Source: Sphingomonas sp. UBA978
GTDB lineage: Bacteria > Pseudomonadota > Alphaproteobacteria > Sphingomonadales > Sphingomonadaceae
Length of the DNA stretch: 64,000 nucleotides
Assembly: GCF_002292295.1 (NCBI RefSeq)
Contig: NZ_DBBS01000019.1
Location: forward strand, 139,318-203,317
Direction: 5' to 3'
Shown: in pieces, positions 26,252 to 34,853 of the stretch
How positions within the stretch are numbered: the stretch's first letter is position 1
Layout: every line of letters starts with the position of its first letter
The notes under the pieces: generated by a model
The model's database searches: none
What the model was told of the DNA's origin: nothing
What the model saw: the letters and a program-made list of their open reading frames with translations, nothing else
Translations under genes and position numbers: made by a program

Positions 26252-26389
26252 ATGGCTGATCCTGACGAAACCGTGCATGTGACCACCACCGAAGCGCGTG
26301 CAGGCGCGACACCGGGCGTAACGCGCTATGTCCTTGGCATATCGCTGGTTCTCGTGATCGCGATCTTCGCCTTCCTGATCCTGCGATAA
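26252..26389 (+). CDS. Tiny membrane protein between phyR and ecfG
   Basis: This is a 45-residue reading frame, MADPDETVHVTTTEARAG onward, with one C-terminal membrane helix (about 24-44, VLGISLVLVIAIFAFLIL) and a final Arg. GAGGG precedes the ATG. Codon use is GC-rich at third positions like the neighbours. I do not know its family. Its place inside the GSR locus suggests a link with stress signalling, but nothing in the sequence proves it. Confidence 0.65.
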   Translation: MADPDETVHVTTTEARAGATPGVTRYVLGISLVLVIAIFAFLILR

Positions 26390-26486
26390 CGCAGCGTCTT
26401 CCGACGCTTCACTGGCATTTGCCGGAGAGGGCTCTTATCTTGCCGTCACAGGCGGCAATGATGTCCCCGGCTTCGAACGGATTTGC

Positions 26487-27140
26487 ATGACCCAGCCCGC
26501 TCCGCGTGACGACGATTACGAAGATGACGACGCGCCCGTAGAGCCCGTCGAACACGTTGCGCTGTCCGACCCCGAATTCAAGAAACAGCTGGCGCAGGTC
26601 ATTCCACACCTGCGCGCCTTCGGCCGTTCGCTGTCGGGCAGTCGCGACCTCGCCGACGATCTGGTGCAGGAAACGCTGTTGAAGGCATGGGCGGCGCGCC
26701 AGCGCTTCCAGGCCGGCACCAACATGCGCGCCTGGACCTTCATCATTCTGCGCAACCTCTATCTGTCGCAGATGCGCCGCGCGCGATTTAAGGGTGAGTG
26801 GGACGATCTGGTCGCCGACCGGATTCTCGCGGCGCCGGCAAGCCAGGATCGCCACGTCGAACTGGGCGATATGCAGCGCGCATTGCTGCATCTGCCGCAG
26901 CCGCAGCGCGAGGCGCTGATCCTCGTTGGCGCCGGCGGCTTCGCCTATGAGGAAGCCGCGGAGATCTGTCAGGTCGCGGTCGGCACGATCAAGAGCCGGG
27001 TCGCCCGCGGTCGTGTCGCGCTGGAGAATATCCTCAACGACGGATCCTTGCCATCGCGGCGCGAGCATGAGACCGACGTCAACAAGACGGCGCTCGACAC
27101 GATCATGGGCGAAGTCGACGAACTCAGCCGCGGCCATTGA
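26487..27140 (+). CDS. ecfG: General stress response sigma factor EcfG
   Basis: This is a 217-residue ECF-type sigma factor of the EcfG group. Region 2 is visible around 55-115 (SRDLADDLVQETLLKAW and TNMRAWTFIILRN). Region 4 is around 140-195 (LPQPQREALILVGAGGFAYEEAA, GTIKSRVARGR). An acidic N-terminal extension precedes. No EcfG-type site was found immediately before it. It converges with the NepR-like frame downstream. Confidence 0.95.
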   Translation: MTQPAPRDDDYEDDDAPVEPVEHVALSDPEFKKQLAQVIPHLRAFGRSLSGSRDLADDLVQETLLKAWAARQRFQAGTNMRAWTFIILRNLYLSQMRRARFKGEWDDLVADRILAAPASQDRHVELGDMQRALLHLPQPQREALILVGAGGFAYEEAAEICQVAVGTIKSRVARGRVALENILNDGSLPSRREHETDVNKTALDTIMGEVDELSRGH

Positions 27141-27156
27141 GGCTGCGGCGGATCGG

Positions 27157-27327
27157 CTAGTGCGTCACCCGATCCAGTCGATCCAGCAGCGCCCGAAGGT
27201 CGTCGGGCAGCGGCGTGTCGTTGAACACGCCGCGCAACGCGTGGCCGAGCGCATCGGTCGGGCGCGGGGTGCGCACGACGTAATCGCCGTGTTTGGCCTT
27301 CCCGGACAGATGCATTTCGATGTTCAT
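27157..27327 (-). CDS. Second NepR-like small protein (putative)
   Basis: This is a 56-residue protein with GGAGGGAAC before its ATG. The C-terminal half reads ALGHALRGVFNDTPLPDDLR then ALLDRLDR. This matches the NepR pattern LR-x-x-[YF]...[VL]PD-[DE]-L-x-x-LL-[DN]-[KR]-L of the true nepR in this locus, but with three residues fewer between LR and PD. The N-terminus is short and basic. It could be a paralogous anti-sigma factor for EcfG, or a diverged relic. It converges on ecfG (16 bases between stops) and is divergent from glnE. Confidence 0.6.
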   Translation of the reverse strand: MNIEMHLSGKAKHGDYVVRTPRPTDALGHALRGVFNDTPLPDDLRALLDRLDRVTH

Positions 27328-27386
27328 GTTCCCTCCAACGACCGGCTGACCGAAACGTTGCGCCCGTCTTACTGTCGTATACGGCA

Positions 27387-30053
27387 ATGTTGCCGGACAT
27401 AAGCGGCGCGCTCGCCCGGGCGCGGGCCAATGCGCCCTTCCTTTCGTTACTGCTCGATCGCGAACCGGTCCTCGCGGCGCGGCTCGCGGCGGGGCAATGC
27501 GATCCTGCCTTCACCAGCGCGACACCCGATATGCCCACGGCACGGCGGCTGCGGCTCGACCGGCGGGCGCTGGCGCTGACGGTGGCGATCGGCGACCTGT
27601 CCGGCGCGATGGACCTGACCGCGGTGACCCAGGCGCTGAGCGATTTCGCCGACCGTGCGCTCGACCAGGCGATCCGCGCCGCGATCGAGGAGCGAACGCC
27701 GGGGGCCGAGCCGCGCGGCTTCGCCGCGATCGCGCTGGGCAAACAGGGCAGCCGCGAGCTCAACTATTCCTCCGACATCGATCCGATCCTGATCTTCGAT
27801 CCCCGCACCCTGCCGCACCGGCCCCGCGAGGAGCCGGAAGAGGCGGCGGTGCGGATCGGCAAGCGCGTCGTCGAACTGCTGCAGGCGCGCGACGGCGACG
27901 GCTATGTGCTGCGCGTCGACCTGCGGCTGCGCCCTTCGCCGGAGGTGACACCGATCGCCCTGCCGGTCGAGGGCGCGATCGGTTATTATGAATCGCAGGC
28001 ACTGGCGTGGGAGCGCGCCGCCTTCATCCGCGCGCGTGCCGCGGCGGGCGATCTGGCGCTGGGGCGCTACTTCCTCGACGCGATCCGGCCGTTCGTGTGG
28101 CGGCGCGGCCTCGATTTCGGTGCGATCGGCGAGATCCGCGACCTGTCGCGCCGCATCCGCGATCATTATGCGAGCGGGCAGGCGCTCGGGCCCGGCTATG
28201 ACCTCAAGCGCGGGCGCGGCGGTATCCGCGAGGCGGAGTTCTTCGCGCAGATCCATCAGCTGATCCATGGCGGCCGCGATCCGGCGTTGCGCGCGCCCGC
28301 GACCCGCGACGCGCTGGCGCAACTCGCCGCCGCCGGGTGGATCGCGGAGGAACAGGCGGCGGCGCTGACCGAATCCTATACCCTGCTGCGCACGATCGAG
28401 CATCGCGTCCAGATGATCGACGACCGGCAGACGCACACCCTGCCCACCGGCGATGCGCTGGATCGCGTGGCGCGGTTGCACGGCTTGGCCGACGGGGACA
28501 TGCTAGTAGCGTTGCTGCGCGGCCCGGTCGAGCAAGCGGGCCGTATCTACGACGCGCTCGACCAAGGTCGTTCCGCCGGCCTGCCGCATGAGGCGGGCGC
28601 GCTGGCGCAGGCGCTGGGCGAGGCCGGCTTCGGCGACGGGGACGCGGCCGCGGCGCGCATCGCCGACTGGCGGGCCGGCCGCTATCCGGCATTGCGCAGC
28701 CCCGCGGCGCGCGCGGCGCTGGAGGCGGTGCTGCCCGTGCTGATGCCGGCGCTCGCCGGCGCGCCCGATCCGGCGGCGGCGCTGTTGCGGCTCGACCGTC
28801 TGCTCGAACGCTTGTCGAGCGCGATCAACATCCTGCGCCTGCTCGAGGCACGGCCGGGGCTGGCAAACCTGCTGGCGACGATCCTCAGCCATGCCGCGCC
28901 GCTCGCCGATGCGCTCGCCGTCCGGCCCGAGCTGATCGACTGGCTAATCGATGCCAGCGCGTTCGAACCGCTCGGCAGCGTCGCCGATCTGGCGGTGGAG
29001 ATGCGCGGCGGCGACGGCGGCGATTATCAGGCGCTGCTCGACCATGTCCGCCGCTGCGTCGGCGAAAAACGGTTCGCGCTGGGGTCGCAGGTGGTCGCCG
29101 GCGCCGCCGACCCGCTCGATGCCGCGGCGGGCTATGCGCGGCTGGCGGAGGCGGCGATCGCGGTGCTGGCGGCGGCGACGATCGCCAGCTTTGCCGAGGC
29201 GCACGGCCGGGTGGCGGACAGCGAGTTGGTCATCCTCGCCTTCGGCCGGCTCGGCGGCGGCGCACTGACCCATGCGAGCGACCTCGACCTCGTCTATCTG
29301 TTCACCGGCAGCTTCAGCGCCGAATCGGACGGGGCGAAGCCGTTGGGCGCGACGCTCTACTACAACCGGCTGGCGCAGCGGATCACCGCGGCGCTGTCGG
29401 TGGCGACCGCGGCGGGGCCGCTCTATCAGGTCGATACCCGCCTGCGCCCGTCGGGGACGCAGGGGCCGTTGGTCGTCTCGCTCGAATCCTTCGCCCGCTA
29501 CCAGCGTGAGGAGGCGTGGACGTGGGAGCATATGGCGCTGACCCGCGCGCGGCCGGTGTTCGGGTCGCCGAGTGCGCGGGCGGCAGCGGCCGCGGTGATC
29601 GCCGAGGTGCTGGACGGCGCCCGCCCGGATCGCGACCTCGCCGGCGAGGCGGCGGGGATGCGCGCCGAAATGGCGCGGCACAAGCCGCCGGCGGGGCCGC
29701 TCGATGCGAAGCTGCTGCCGGGCGGGCTGGTCGACCTCGAATTCGCCGTCCACCTGACGCAGTTGCGCCATCGCACCGGCTTCGCCCCGCATCTCGGCAC
29801 CGCGATCGCGGCGTTGGTCGATACGGGACTGCTGCCGCCGGGGCTGGCGGCGGCGAACGATCTGCTCACCCGCCTGCTGGTGACGCTGCGGCTGGTCGCG
29901 CCCGACTCCGCCGAGCCGCCGCCGGCGACGCGCGCGCTGATCGCGCAGGTGCTGCGGCGCGACGACTGGGATGCGGTGCTTGCCGCCTTCGCGGCGACGC
30001 GGCAGGAGGTCGCGGCGGTCTGGACCAGCATGACAGGAGAGACGAATGGATGA
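27387..30053 (+). CDS. glnE: Bifunctional glutamine synthetase adenylyltransferase/deadenylase
   Basis: This 888-residue enzyme adds and removes AMP on glutamine synthetase according to nitrogen status. Both nucleotidyltransferase cores are visible: ALGKQGSRELNYSSDIDPI (about 115-135, deadenylase half) and FGRLGGGALTHASDLDLVY (about 625, adenylylating half), each with its DxD-type pair. It is a little shorter than enterobacterial GlnE. The gene runs directly into bcp with an eight-base overlap. Confidence 0.96.
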   Translation: MLPDISGALARARANAPFLSLLLDREPVLAARLAAGQCDPAFTSATPDMPTARRLRLDRRALALTVAIGDLSGAMDLTAVTQALSDFADRALDQAIRAAIEERTPGAEPRGFAAIALGKQGSRELNYSSDIDPILIFDPRTLPHRPREEPEEAAVRIGKRVVELLQARDGDGYVLRVDLRLRPSPEVTPIALPVEGAIGYYESQALAWERAAFIRARAAAGDLALGRYFLDAIRPFVWRRGLDFGAIGEIRDLSRRIRDHYASGQALGPGYDLKRGRGGIREAEFFAQIHQLIHGGRDPALRAPATRDALAQLAAAGWIAEEQAAALTESYTLLRTIEHRVQMIDDRQTHTLPTGDALDRVARLHGLADGDMLVALLRGPVEQAGRIYDALDQGRSAGLPHEAGALAQALGEAGFGDGDAAAARIADWRAGRYPALRSPAARAALEAVLPVLMPALAGAPDPAAALLRLDRLLERLSSAINILRLLEARPGLANLLATILSHAAPLADALAVRPELIDWLIDASAFEPLGSVADLAVEMRGGDGGDYQALLDHVRRCVGEKRFALGSQVVAGAADPLDAAAGYARLAEAAIAVLAAATIASFAEAHGRVADSELVILAFGRLGGGALTHASDLDLVYLFTGSFSAESDGAKPLGATLYYNRLAQRITAALSVATAAGPLYQVDTRLRPSGTQGPLVVSLESFARYQREEAWTWEHMALTRARPVFGSPSARAAAAAVIAEVLDGARPDRDLAGEAAGMRAEMARHKPPAGPLDAKLLPGGLVDLEFAVHLTQLRHRTGFAPHLGTAIAALVDTGLLPPGLAAANDLLTRLLVTLRLVAPDSAEPPPATRALIAQVLRRDDWDAVLAAFAATRQEVAAVWTSMTGETNG

Positions 30054-30501
30054 CGGTGCGACGATCCCCGCGGTGACGGTCACCACCCCCGACGGCACGC
30101 CGATCCGGCTGGTCGACCTCGTATTGCCGGCGGTGATCTATTTCTATCCGAAGGACGATACCTCGGGCTGCACCCGCGAGGCGCAGGACTTTTCCGCGCT
30201 GGCGGACGGTTTCGCCGCGGCGGGCACCAGCGTGCTGGGGATCAGCAAGGACCCGCCCGCCAGCCACGGCAAGTTCATCGCCAAGCACGGCCTGACCGTC
30301 GGCCTCGCCAGCGACGAGGATGGCAGCGCCTGCGACGCATTCGGCGTCTGGGGCGAGAAGCAGATGTACGGCAAGACCTATATGGGGATCGAACGCGCGA
30401 CCTTCCTGTTCGGCGCCGACGGGCGGCTGGCGAAGGCATGGCGCAAGGTGCGCGTGCCGGGCCATGCCGCCGCGGTGCTGGAGGCGGTGCACGCACTCTA
30501 G
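30046..30501 (+). CDS. bcp: Thioredoxin-dependent peroxiredoxin (Bcp/PrxQ)
   Basis: This 151-residue peroxiredoxin reduces hydroperoxides. The peroxidatic Cys is in DTSGCTREA (Cys42). The usual resolving Cys five residues later is Gln47 here. A second Cys at 96 (SACDAFGVWGEK) corresponds to a third Cys of E. coli Bcp. The enzyme may therefore work as a 1-Cys type or use Cys96. It overlaps the glnE 3' end and is probably co-transcribed. Confidence 0.93.
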   Translation: MDDGATIPAVTVTTPDGTPIRLVDLVLPAVIYFYPKDDTSGCTREAQDFSALADGFAAAGTSVLGISKDPPASHGKFIAKHGLTVGLASDEDGSACDAFGVWGEKQMYGKTYMGIERATFLFGADGRLAKAWRKVRVPGHAAAVLEAVHAL

Positions 30502-30514
30502 GCGCGCGCGGCGA

Positions 30515-31003
30515 TCACCCGCCGAGGACGATCGTCCCCTTGGCGGTGTCGCCGCCGCTGCCGTCGAATTCGAGGCGGAAGGGCTTGTTCTCCTCGGTGG
30601 TGCCGGTGAGGCCGCGGCCGTCCTGCTTCAGTGTGAAGCCCGCCTTGGCGAGCCGCTCCTGGAACCAGCCGCGGACCTGTTCCGCACTGGCCGGGCTGGT
30701 GAAGCCGAGCCGCAGCCCTCCGTCACGACCGGCGGTCGCGACGTTGACCGTGTCGATCGTCGATCCCGGGTAGAGGCGCACGCCGTTGAGGTCGAAATCG
30801 GTCGCGTCGAGCTGGACCTTCGGCAGCTTGAACTGGCCCGAGAAGCCCGGCACGTCGACCTTCACCTCGCCGGATGTCGCGTCGATCGAGCCGAGCGCGT
30901 TGCCGCCGTCGGCGTTGATCGACACCGACGTGCCGTCGCCCGAACGGTCGCAGGCGGCGAGCGGCAGCGCCAGCGTGGCGGCGAGGAGGAGCAGGCGCGT
31001 CAT
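30515..31003 (-). CDS. Lipoprotein of unknown function
   Basis: This 162-residue protein starts at 31003 with AAGGGAT before it. The signal ends in lipobox LAAC. The mature part has a short segment with GNALGSIDATSGEVKVDVPG and KVQLDATDFDLNGVRLYPGS, strand-rich repeats that suggest a beta-type fold, and a C-terminal domain with EQVRGWFQERLAKAGFTL. I do not recognise a named family with certainty. It converges on bcp. Confidence 0.8.
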   Translation of the reverse strand: MTRLLLLAATLALPLAACDRSGDGTSVSINADGGNALGSIDATSGEVKVDVPGFSGQFKLPKVQLDATDFDLNGVRLYPGSTIDTVNVATAGRDGGLRLGFTSPASAEQVRGWFQERLAKAGFTLKQDGRGLTGTTEENKPFRLEFDGSGGDTAKGTIVLGG

Positions 31004-31108
31004 CGGCTTATCCCTTGTGTGTTGACGATACAATACACGTAGTCGCGCGTGCCGGCCGGTTCAAGCGGGGTTCCGGAGGCGGCCCGATGCCGGTAGGGGA
31101 GGGCCATC

Positions 31109-32377
31109 GTGACGACCATGCCCAAATCCACCGCGCCGGCCGATGCCGGTGCCGATCCCGACGTCGCCCCCGGCCCCGCCGGTGCGCCGATCGGGTTCGC
31201 CGAATTCGTCGCGCTGGTCGCCGCGCTGATGTCGCTGGCGGCGCTGGGCATCGATTCGATGCTGCCCGCGCTGCCCGCGATCGGCACTGCGCTGGGCATC
31301 GCGACCGAGAACCAGCGCCAGTTCATCATCACCGCCTTCGTCCTCGGCTTCGGCATCGCGCAGCTCGCGCACGGGCCGCTGGCGGATCGCTTCGGCCGGC
31401 GCACGGTGCTGCTCTGGGCGATCGGCGGCTATGCGATCGCCAACGTTGCCTGCGCGATCTCGGCGAGCTTCACGCTGTTGCTCGCCGCGCGCGTGTTCGG
31501 TGGCGCGATGGTCGCCGCGACGCGCGTCGCGACGGTGGCGATGGTGCGCGACTGCTACCACGGCCGGCCGATGGCGCGGGTGATGTCGATCGCGTTCATG
31601 GTGTTCATGATCGTGCCGGTGCTCGCCCCCGCCTTCGGCCAGACGGTGCTATTGTTCGCCAACTGGCGCGGCATCTTCTGGGTGGTCGGCGCGCTCAGCA
31701 TGGGCATCTGGACGTGGTTCTTCGTGCGGATGCCTGAAACGCTCCACGTCGATGCGCAGCAGCCGCTGTCGGTCGCGCGGATCGTGGCGGGGTGGAAGCA
31801 GACGCTGGGCGACCGCTGGTCGCTCGGCTACACGCTCGCCTCGACCTCGCTGATGGGCGCCCTCTACGGCTATCTCAATTCGGTCCAGCAGATCATGTTC
31901 GACACGTTCGAGAAGCCGAAGCTGCTCGCGGTGATGTTCGCGCTGACCGCGATGCTGATGGCCGCCGCCAATCTCACCAACGCCCGCCTCGTGATGCGGC
32001 TCGGCACGCGGCTCATCAGCCACAGCGCGGTGACCGCGCTCGTGGTGCTGAGCGCCATCCATCTCGCCATCGCGCTCGCCGGCTACGAGACGCTGGTCGG
32101 CTTCGTCGTGCTGCAGGCGCTGACAATGGGCTGCTTCGGTCTAGCCACCTCCAATTTCTCGTCGATGGCGATGGAGAATATGGGCGGGATCGCCGGCACC
32201 GCGTCGAGCGTGCAGGGCTTCACCAGCGTCACCTTCGGCGCGGTCATCGGCGTCGTCATCGGCCAGGCGTTCGACGGCAGCACCGCGCCGCTTGCCGCCG
32301 GCTTCCTGATCTGCGGCGCGGTCGCGCTGACCGTCGTCGCGGTGACCGAGCGCGGTCGCCTGTTCCGGTCGGCCTGA
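31109..32377 (+). CDS. MFS transporter, Bcr/CflA drug-efflux type
   Basis: This is a 422-residue transporter with about 12 membrane helices. The loop 2-3 signature GPLADRFGRRTVLL is present, along with the Bcr/CflA-like IDSMLPALPAIGTALGI opening and the helix 5 motif IVPVLAPAFGQ. It probably exports a drug or metabolite by proton antiport. GGGGAGGG lies before the GTG at 31109. ATG 31118 is an alternative start. Confidence 0.92.
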   Translation: MTTMPKSTAPADAGADPDVAPGPAGAPIGFAEFVALVAALMSLAALGIDSMLPALPAIGTALGIATENQRQFIITAFVLGFGIAQLAHGPLADRFGRRTVLLWAIGGYAIANVACAISASFTLLLAARVFGGAMVAATRVATVAMVRDCYHGRPMARVMSIAFMVFMIVPVLAPAFGQTVLLFANWRGIFWVVGALSMGIWTWFFVRMPETLHVDAQQPLSVARIVAGWKQTLGDRWSLGYTLASTSLMGALYGYLNSVQQIMFDTFEKPKLLAVMFALTAMLMAAANLTNARLVMRLGTRLISHSAVTALVVLSAIHLAIALAGYETLVGFVVLQALTMGCFGLATSNFSSMAMENMGGIAGTASSVQGFTSVTFGAVIGVVIGQAFDGSTAPLAAGFLICGAVALTVVAVTERGRLFRSA

Positions 32378-32388
32378 CGCAAGCCCGC

Positions 32389-32414
32389 GGAACCGCCGTC
32401 CCCGTCCCGCCGTT
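32389..32414 (+). promoter_or_regulatory. EcfG-type promoter candidate for acidic protein gene
   Basis: GGAAC (32389-32393), 17 bases, then CGTT (32411-32414), an exact match to the general stress sigma consensus. The gene begins 27 bases after the -10 half. Confidence 0.6.
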
Positions 32415-32440
32415 CGCACTTCACACATATGGAGGTTGCA

Positions 32441-32785
32441 ATGGGTGGACATCAGGTCATGGGCCATGGATCGGGCGACGACGGCTACGACGAGGAAGGC
32501 TATGACGAGAGCCAGCGCGCCGAAATCCTCGAGGCGACGCGCAACGGCCCCAGCGACGGCATCGTCCTGACCGATCTCGACCCCGATCTGGGCGACGACG
32601 ACGCCGAAGAGGAATCGATCGACGACCTCGACATGGATTCGACCGAGGTCGGCGAGAGCGACGCCAGCGTCACCATGGACGAAGAGGACATGGACGAGGA
32701 TGACGCGCAGGACGATTTCGACGCCGGCACCAGCGCTGACGATGCGGACGTCACGGACGCGGACGACGTCGCCCTGCGGCCCTGA
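32441..32785 (+). CDS. Very acidic small protein of unknown function
   Basis: This 114-residue protein is very rich in Asp and Glu (DPDLGDDDAEEESIDDLDMD, EEDMDEDDAQDD). No signal peptide or membrane helix is present, and the N-terminus is rich in His and Gly. GGAGGT lies five bases before the ATG. I do not recognise a family. An exact EcfG-type promoter upstream suggests it is made in general stress. It may be intrinsically disordered. Confidence 0.8.
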   Translation: MGGHQVMGHGSGDDGYDEEGYDESQRAEILEATRNGPSDGIVLTDLDPDLGDDDAEEESIDDLDMDSTEVGESDASVTMDEEDMDEDDAQDDFDAGTSADDADVTDADDVALRP

Positions 32786-32826
32786 TCCCGTGCCGCCGGC
32801 CGGGGGACGATCCCCGGCCGGCGGGC

Positions 32827-32851
32827 GGAACGATGCGGCAGGGGCGGCGTT
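32827..32851 (+). promoter_or_regulatory. EcfG-type promoter candidate for lipoprotein gene
   Basis: GGAAC (32827-32831), 16 bases, then CGTT (32848-32851), an exact consensus match 33 bases before the ATG at 32884. Confidence 0.6.
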
Positions 32852-32883
32852 CGTGCTGCCTTCCTGAGTATCGGAACGGCCCC

Positions 32884-33522
32884 ATGCGTATCTCTCGATC
32901 CCCTATCTTGCCGCCAGTCTGCCTCGGCCTGATGCTCGCTGCGGCGGGCTGCTCCGGTCCGGACGAGCGCGGCACGAACAGCGTCGACGTCGCGGCGGCG
33001 GCCTCGCAGGCCCAGTCCGACATCGCCAATTACGCCGCCGCACCGCCGCACGGAGCGGTCGCGCCGACGCCCGCCCCCTCTGCCACGCCGGTCGCCGCAT
33101 CCGCAGCCACCGCGGTACCGCTGCCGGATGACGCCGCGCCCGAAGCGGTCGTCCGACGCTACACCGATGCGCTCGCCGCCCGCCGTTACGACGAGGCATG
33201 GGCCTTGTGGGACGAGGACGGGGGCGCGTCCGGCATGACGCAGGCGGCATTCGCGGCGAGCTTTGCCAAATATGCCAGCTATCGCGCCACGGTCGGCACG
33301 CCGTTCGACGCGGATGCCGGTGCCGGCCAGCGCTATATCACGGTGCCGGTCACCGTCACCGGCACGCTGACCTCGGGCGGTCCGTTCCGGCTGGAGGGAC
33401 CGGTCGTCCTGCACAAGGCGGCGGACGGTATCGAGAGCGACGATCCGCATACGCAGGCGTGGCGCATTCGCAGCAGCGAGATGAAACCGCGGCCCTCATC
33501 GTCCCGGATGGCGGAGCGCTGA
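32884..33522 (+). CDS. Putative stress-induced lipoprotein
   Basis: This 212-residue protein has a signal with lipobox AAAGC (Cys near residue 24), a Pro/Ala-rich linker (PTPAPSATPVAASAATAVPL) and a C-terminal domain starting AVVRRYTDALAARRYDEAWALW. That domain is reminiscent of NTF2-like or DUF4440-type folds. The exact function is unknown. It is probably anchored in the periplasm or outer membrane. An exact EcfG-type promoter lies upstream. Confidence 0.8.
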   Translation: MRISRSPILPPVCLGLMLAAAGCSGPDERGTNSVDVAAAASQAQSDIANYAAAPPHGAVAPTPAPSATPVAASAATAVPLPDDAAPEAVVRRYTDALAARRYDEAWALWDEDGGASGMTQAAFAASFAKYASYRATVGTPFDADAGAGQRYITVPVTVTGTLTSGGPFRLEGPVVLHKAADGIESDDPHTQAWRIRSSEMKPRPSSSRMAER

Positions 33523-33564
33523 TCCACGCAATTCCGCCACTTCGTTCATCGGGGCGACAGGAAG

Positions 33565-33582
33565 TGTTGCGTGAACGCAACA
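33565..33582 (+). terminator. Short hairpin after lipoprotein gene
   Basis: TGTTGCG-TGAA-CGCAACA followed by GTTTC lies about 40 bases after the lipoprotein stop. It is a plausible weak intrinsic terminator. The remaining bases before 33712 probably hold the promoter of the outer-membrane protein gene. Confidence 0.4.
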
Positions 33583-33711
33583 GTTTCAGGGCATCGGTCC
33601 AAATGCGACAATGCGGTGCAACAAAGCCGTAATCCTGGTGTTTGGACGGGCCTGGGTTGATCGACGATGCGTCGTCGCGGCCCGAGTTGAGGCAATACAA
33701 GGTAATCACAC

Positions 33712-34365
33712 ATGCGTAAGTTCGCCCTCGCGGCCGCCGTTGCGGCCGCGTCCTTTGCCGTCCCCGCCTTCGCGCAGGACATGTCGACCACCGGCACGAC
33801 CGACACCACCGTCGCTACCGATGCGCAGATCGACACCGCCCCCAGGGCACCGGATGGCACCCGCGCGTTCGGCATCGAGCCGTACGTCGCCGTGATGGGC
33901 GGCTGGGAGCAGTTCGACCGTGAAGCGGTCGCCGGCATCCCCGCGCAGCCGCGCGGCTACAAGCTGGACGGCGCGCTGGTCGAGGGCATCGTCGGCGTCA
34001 ACGTGCCGCTCGGCCCCGTCTTCGTCGGTGCCGAAGGTTCGGTCGCCAAGGGCGTGTCGGGCGACATCGATTGGCAGTATGGCGCCTATGGCCGCTTCGG
34101 CTTCCGCGCCGGCGACAGCGGCCTGTTCTACGGCAAGGTCGGCTATCGCTGGAACAACTTCGACAAGTTCGCGCCGGGCGTCGCCGGCGACCTGAACCGC
34201 GATTACCACGCGACCGTTTATGGCATCGGCGCCGAGATCGGCCCGAAGGACATCGGCCTGGGCGGCATCACCGGCAATTCCGGCCTCCGCCTGCGCATGG
34301 AGGTTTCGACTTTCGACGACGCGAACAGCTTCCGCCCGATGGCGGGTGTGGTCGCGCACTTCTAA
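33712..34365 (+). CDS. Outer-membrane beta-barrel (porin-family) protein
   Basis: This 217-residue protein has a signal peptide ending PAFAQD, a Thr-rich linker and alternating strands with Gly and aromatic residues (IEPYVAVMGGWEQFD, FYGKVGYRWNNF). It ends in VVAHF, with the terminal Phe of barrel proteins. It resembles the OmpA-like/Opacity eight-strand barrels. A strong terminator follows. Confidence 0.88.
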   Translation: MRKFALAAAVAAASFAVPAFAQDMSTTGTTDTTVATDAQIDTAPRAPDGTRAFGIEPYVAVMGGWEQFDREAVAGIPAQPRGYKLDGALVEGIVGVNVPLGPVFVGAEGSVAKGVSGDIDWQYGAYGRFGFRAGDSGLFYGKVGYRWNNFDKFAPGVAGDLNRDYHATVYGIGAEIGPKDIGLGGITGNSGLRLRMEVSTFDDANSFRPMAGVVAHF

Positions 34366-34389
34366 GTCCCGCAACCGGGCAAGACATGA

Positions 34390-34420
34390 GGGCGGGTCTG
34401 CTTCGGCAGGCCCGCCCTTT
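34390..34420 (+). terminator. Intrinsic terminator of outer-membrane protein gene
   Basis: GGGCGGGTCTGC (34390-34401), a TTCG tetraloop, and GCAGGCCCGCCC (34406-34417) pair with one G-T wobble and are followed by TTT. Confidence 0.8.
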
Positions 34421-34459
34421 GCCGTTCAAGCGGCGGCGCGCGTCCCTATATCGTGCGAC

Positions 34460-34795
34460 ATGGTCGGACGGGTGAAGCGCAAGGCGGGACTGGCGGAGGC
34501 GGCGGCACGGGCGGCGCGCGAGGTCGCGATCCCGCCATGCCCGGTCTGCGAGCGGCCGCTGGAGGCGAAGGTGGAATGGCATCATCTGGTGCCCAAGGCG
34601 GAGGGCGGACGGATCACCGCCGCGGTTCACCCCATCTGCCACCGCACCGTCCATGCGCTGATCCCCAATGCCGAGCTCGCGCGGACCTATGCCGATCCGG
34701 CGGCGCTGCGGGCGCATCCGGGCATCGCGCGCTTCGCGGCATGGATCGCGGACAAGCCTGCGGACTTCACCGCGCCGGTCCGCCGCCGACGATAA
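34460..34795 (+). CDS. HNH endonuclease domain protein
   Basis: This small protein of 111 residues has a zinc pair CPVC (about 31-34) followed by EWHHLVPKAEGG and HPICHRTVHALI, a compact HNH/zinc-finger arrangement with His-His and later His. It probably binds or nicks DNA. No phage or restriction genes are adjacent, so its role is open. Confidence 0.82.
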   Translation: MVGRVKRKAGLAEAAARAAREVAIPPCPVCERPLEAKVEWHHLVPKAEGGRITAAVHPICHRTVHALIPNAELARTYADPAALRAHPGIARFAAWIADKPADFTAPVRRRR

Positions 34796-34853
34796 TCGTC
34801 CCCGATTCGTTCCGGTCATTGATCCTTCAGTCTTTTATGTCCATGCCGGTCCC

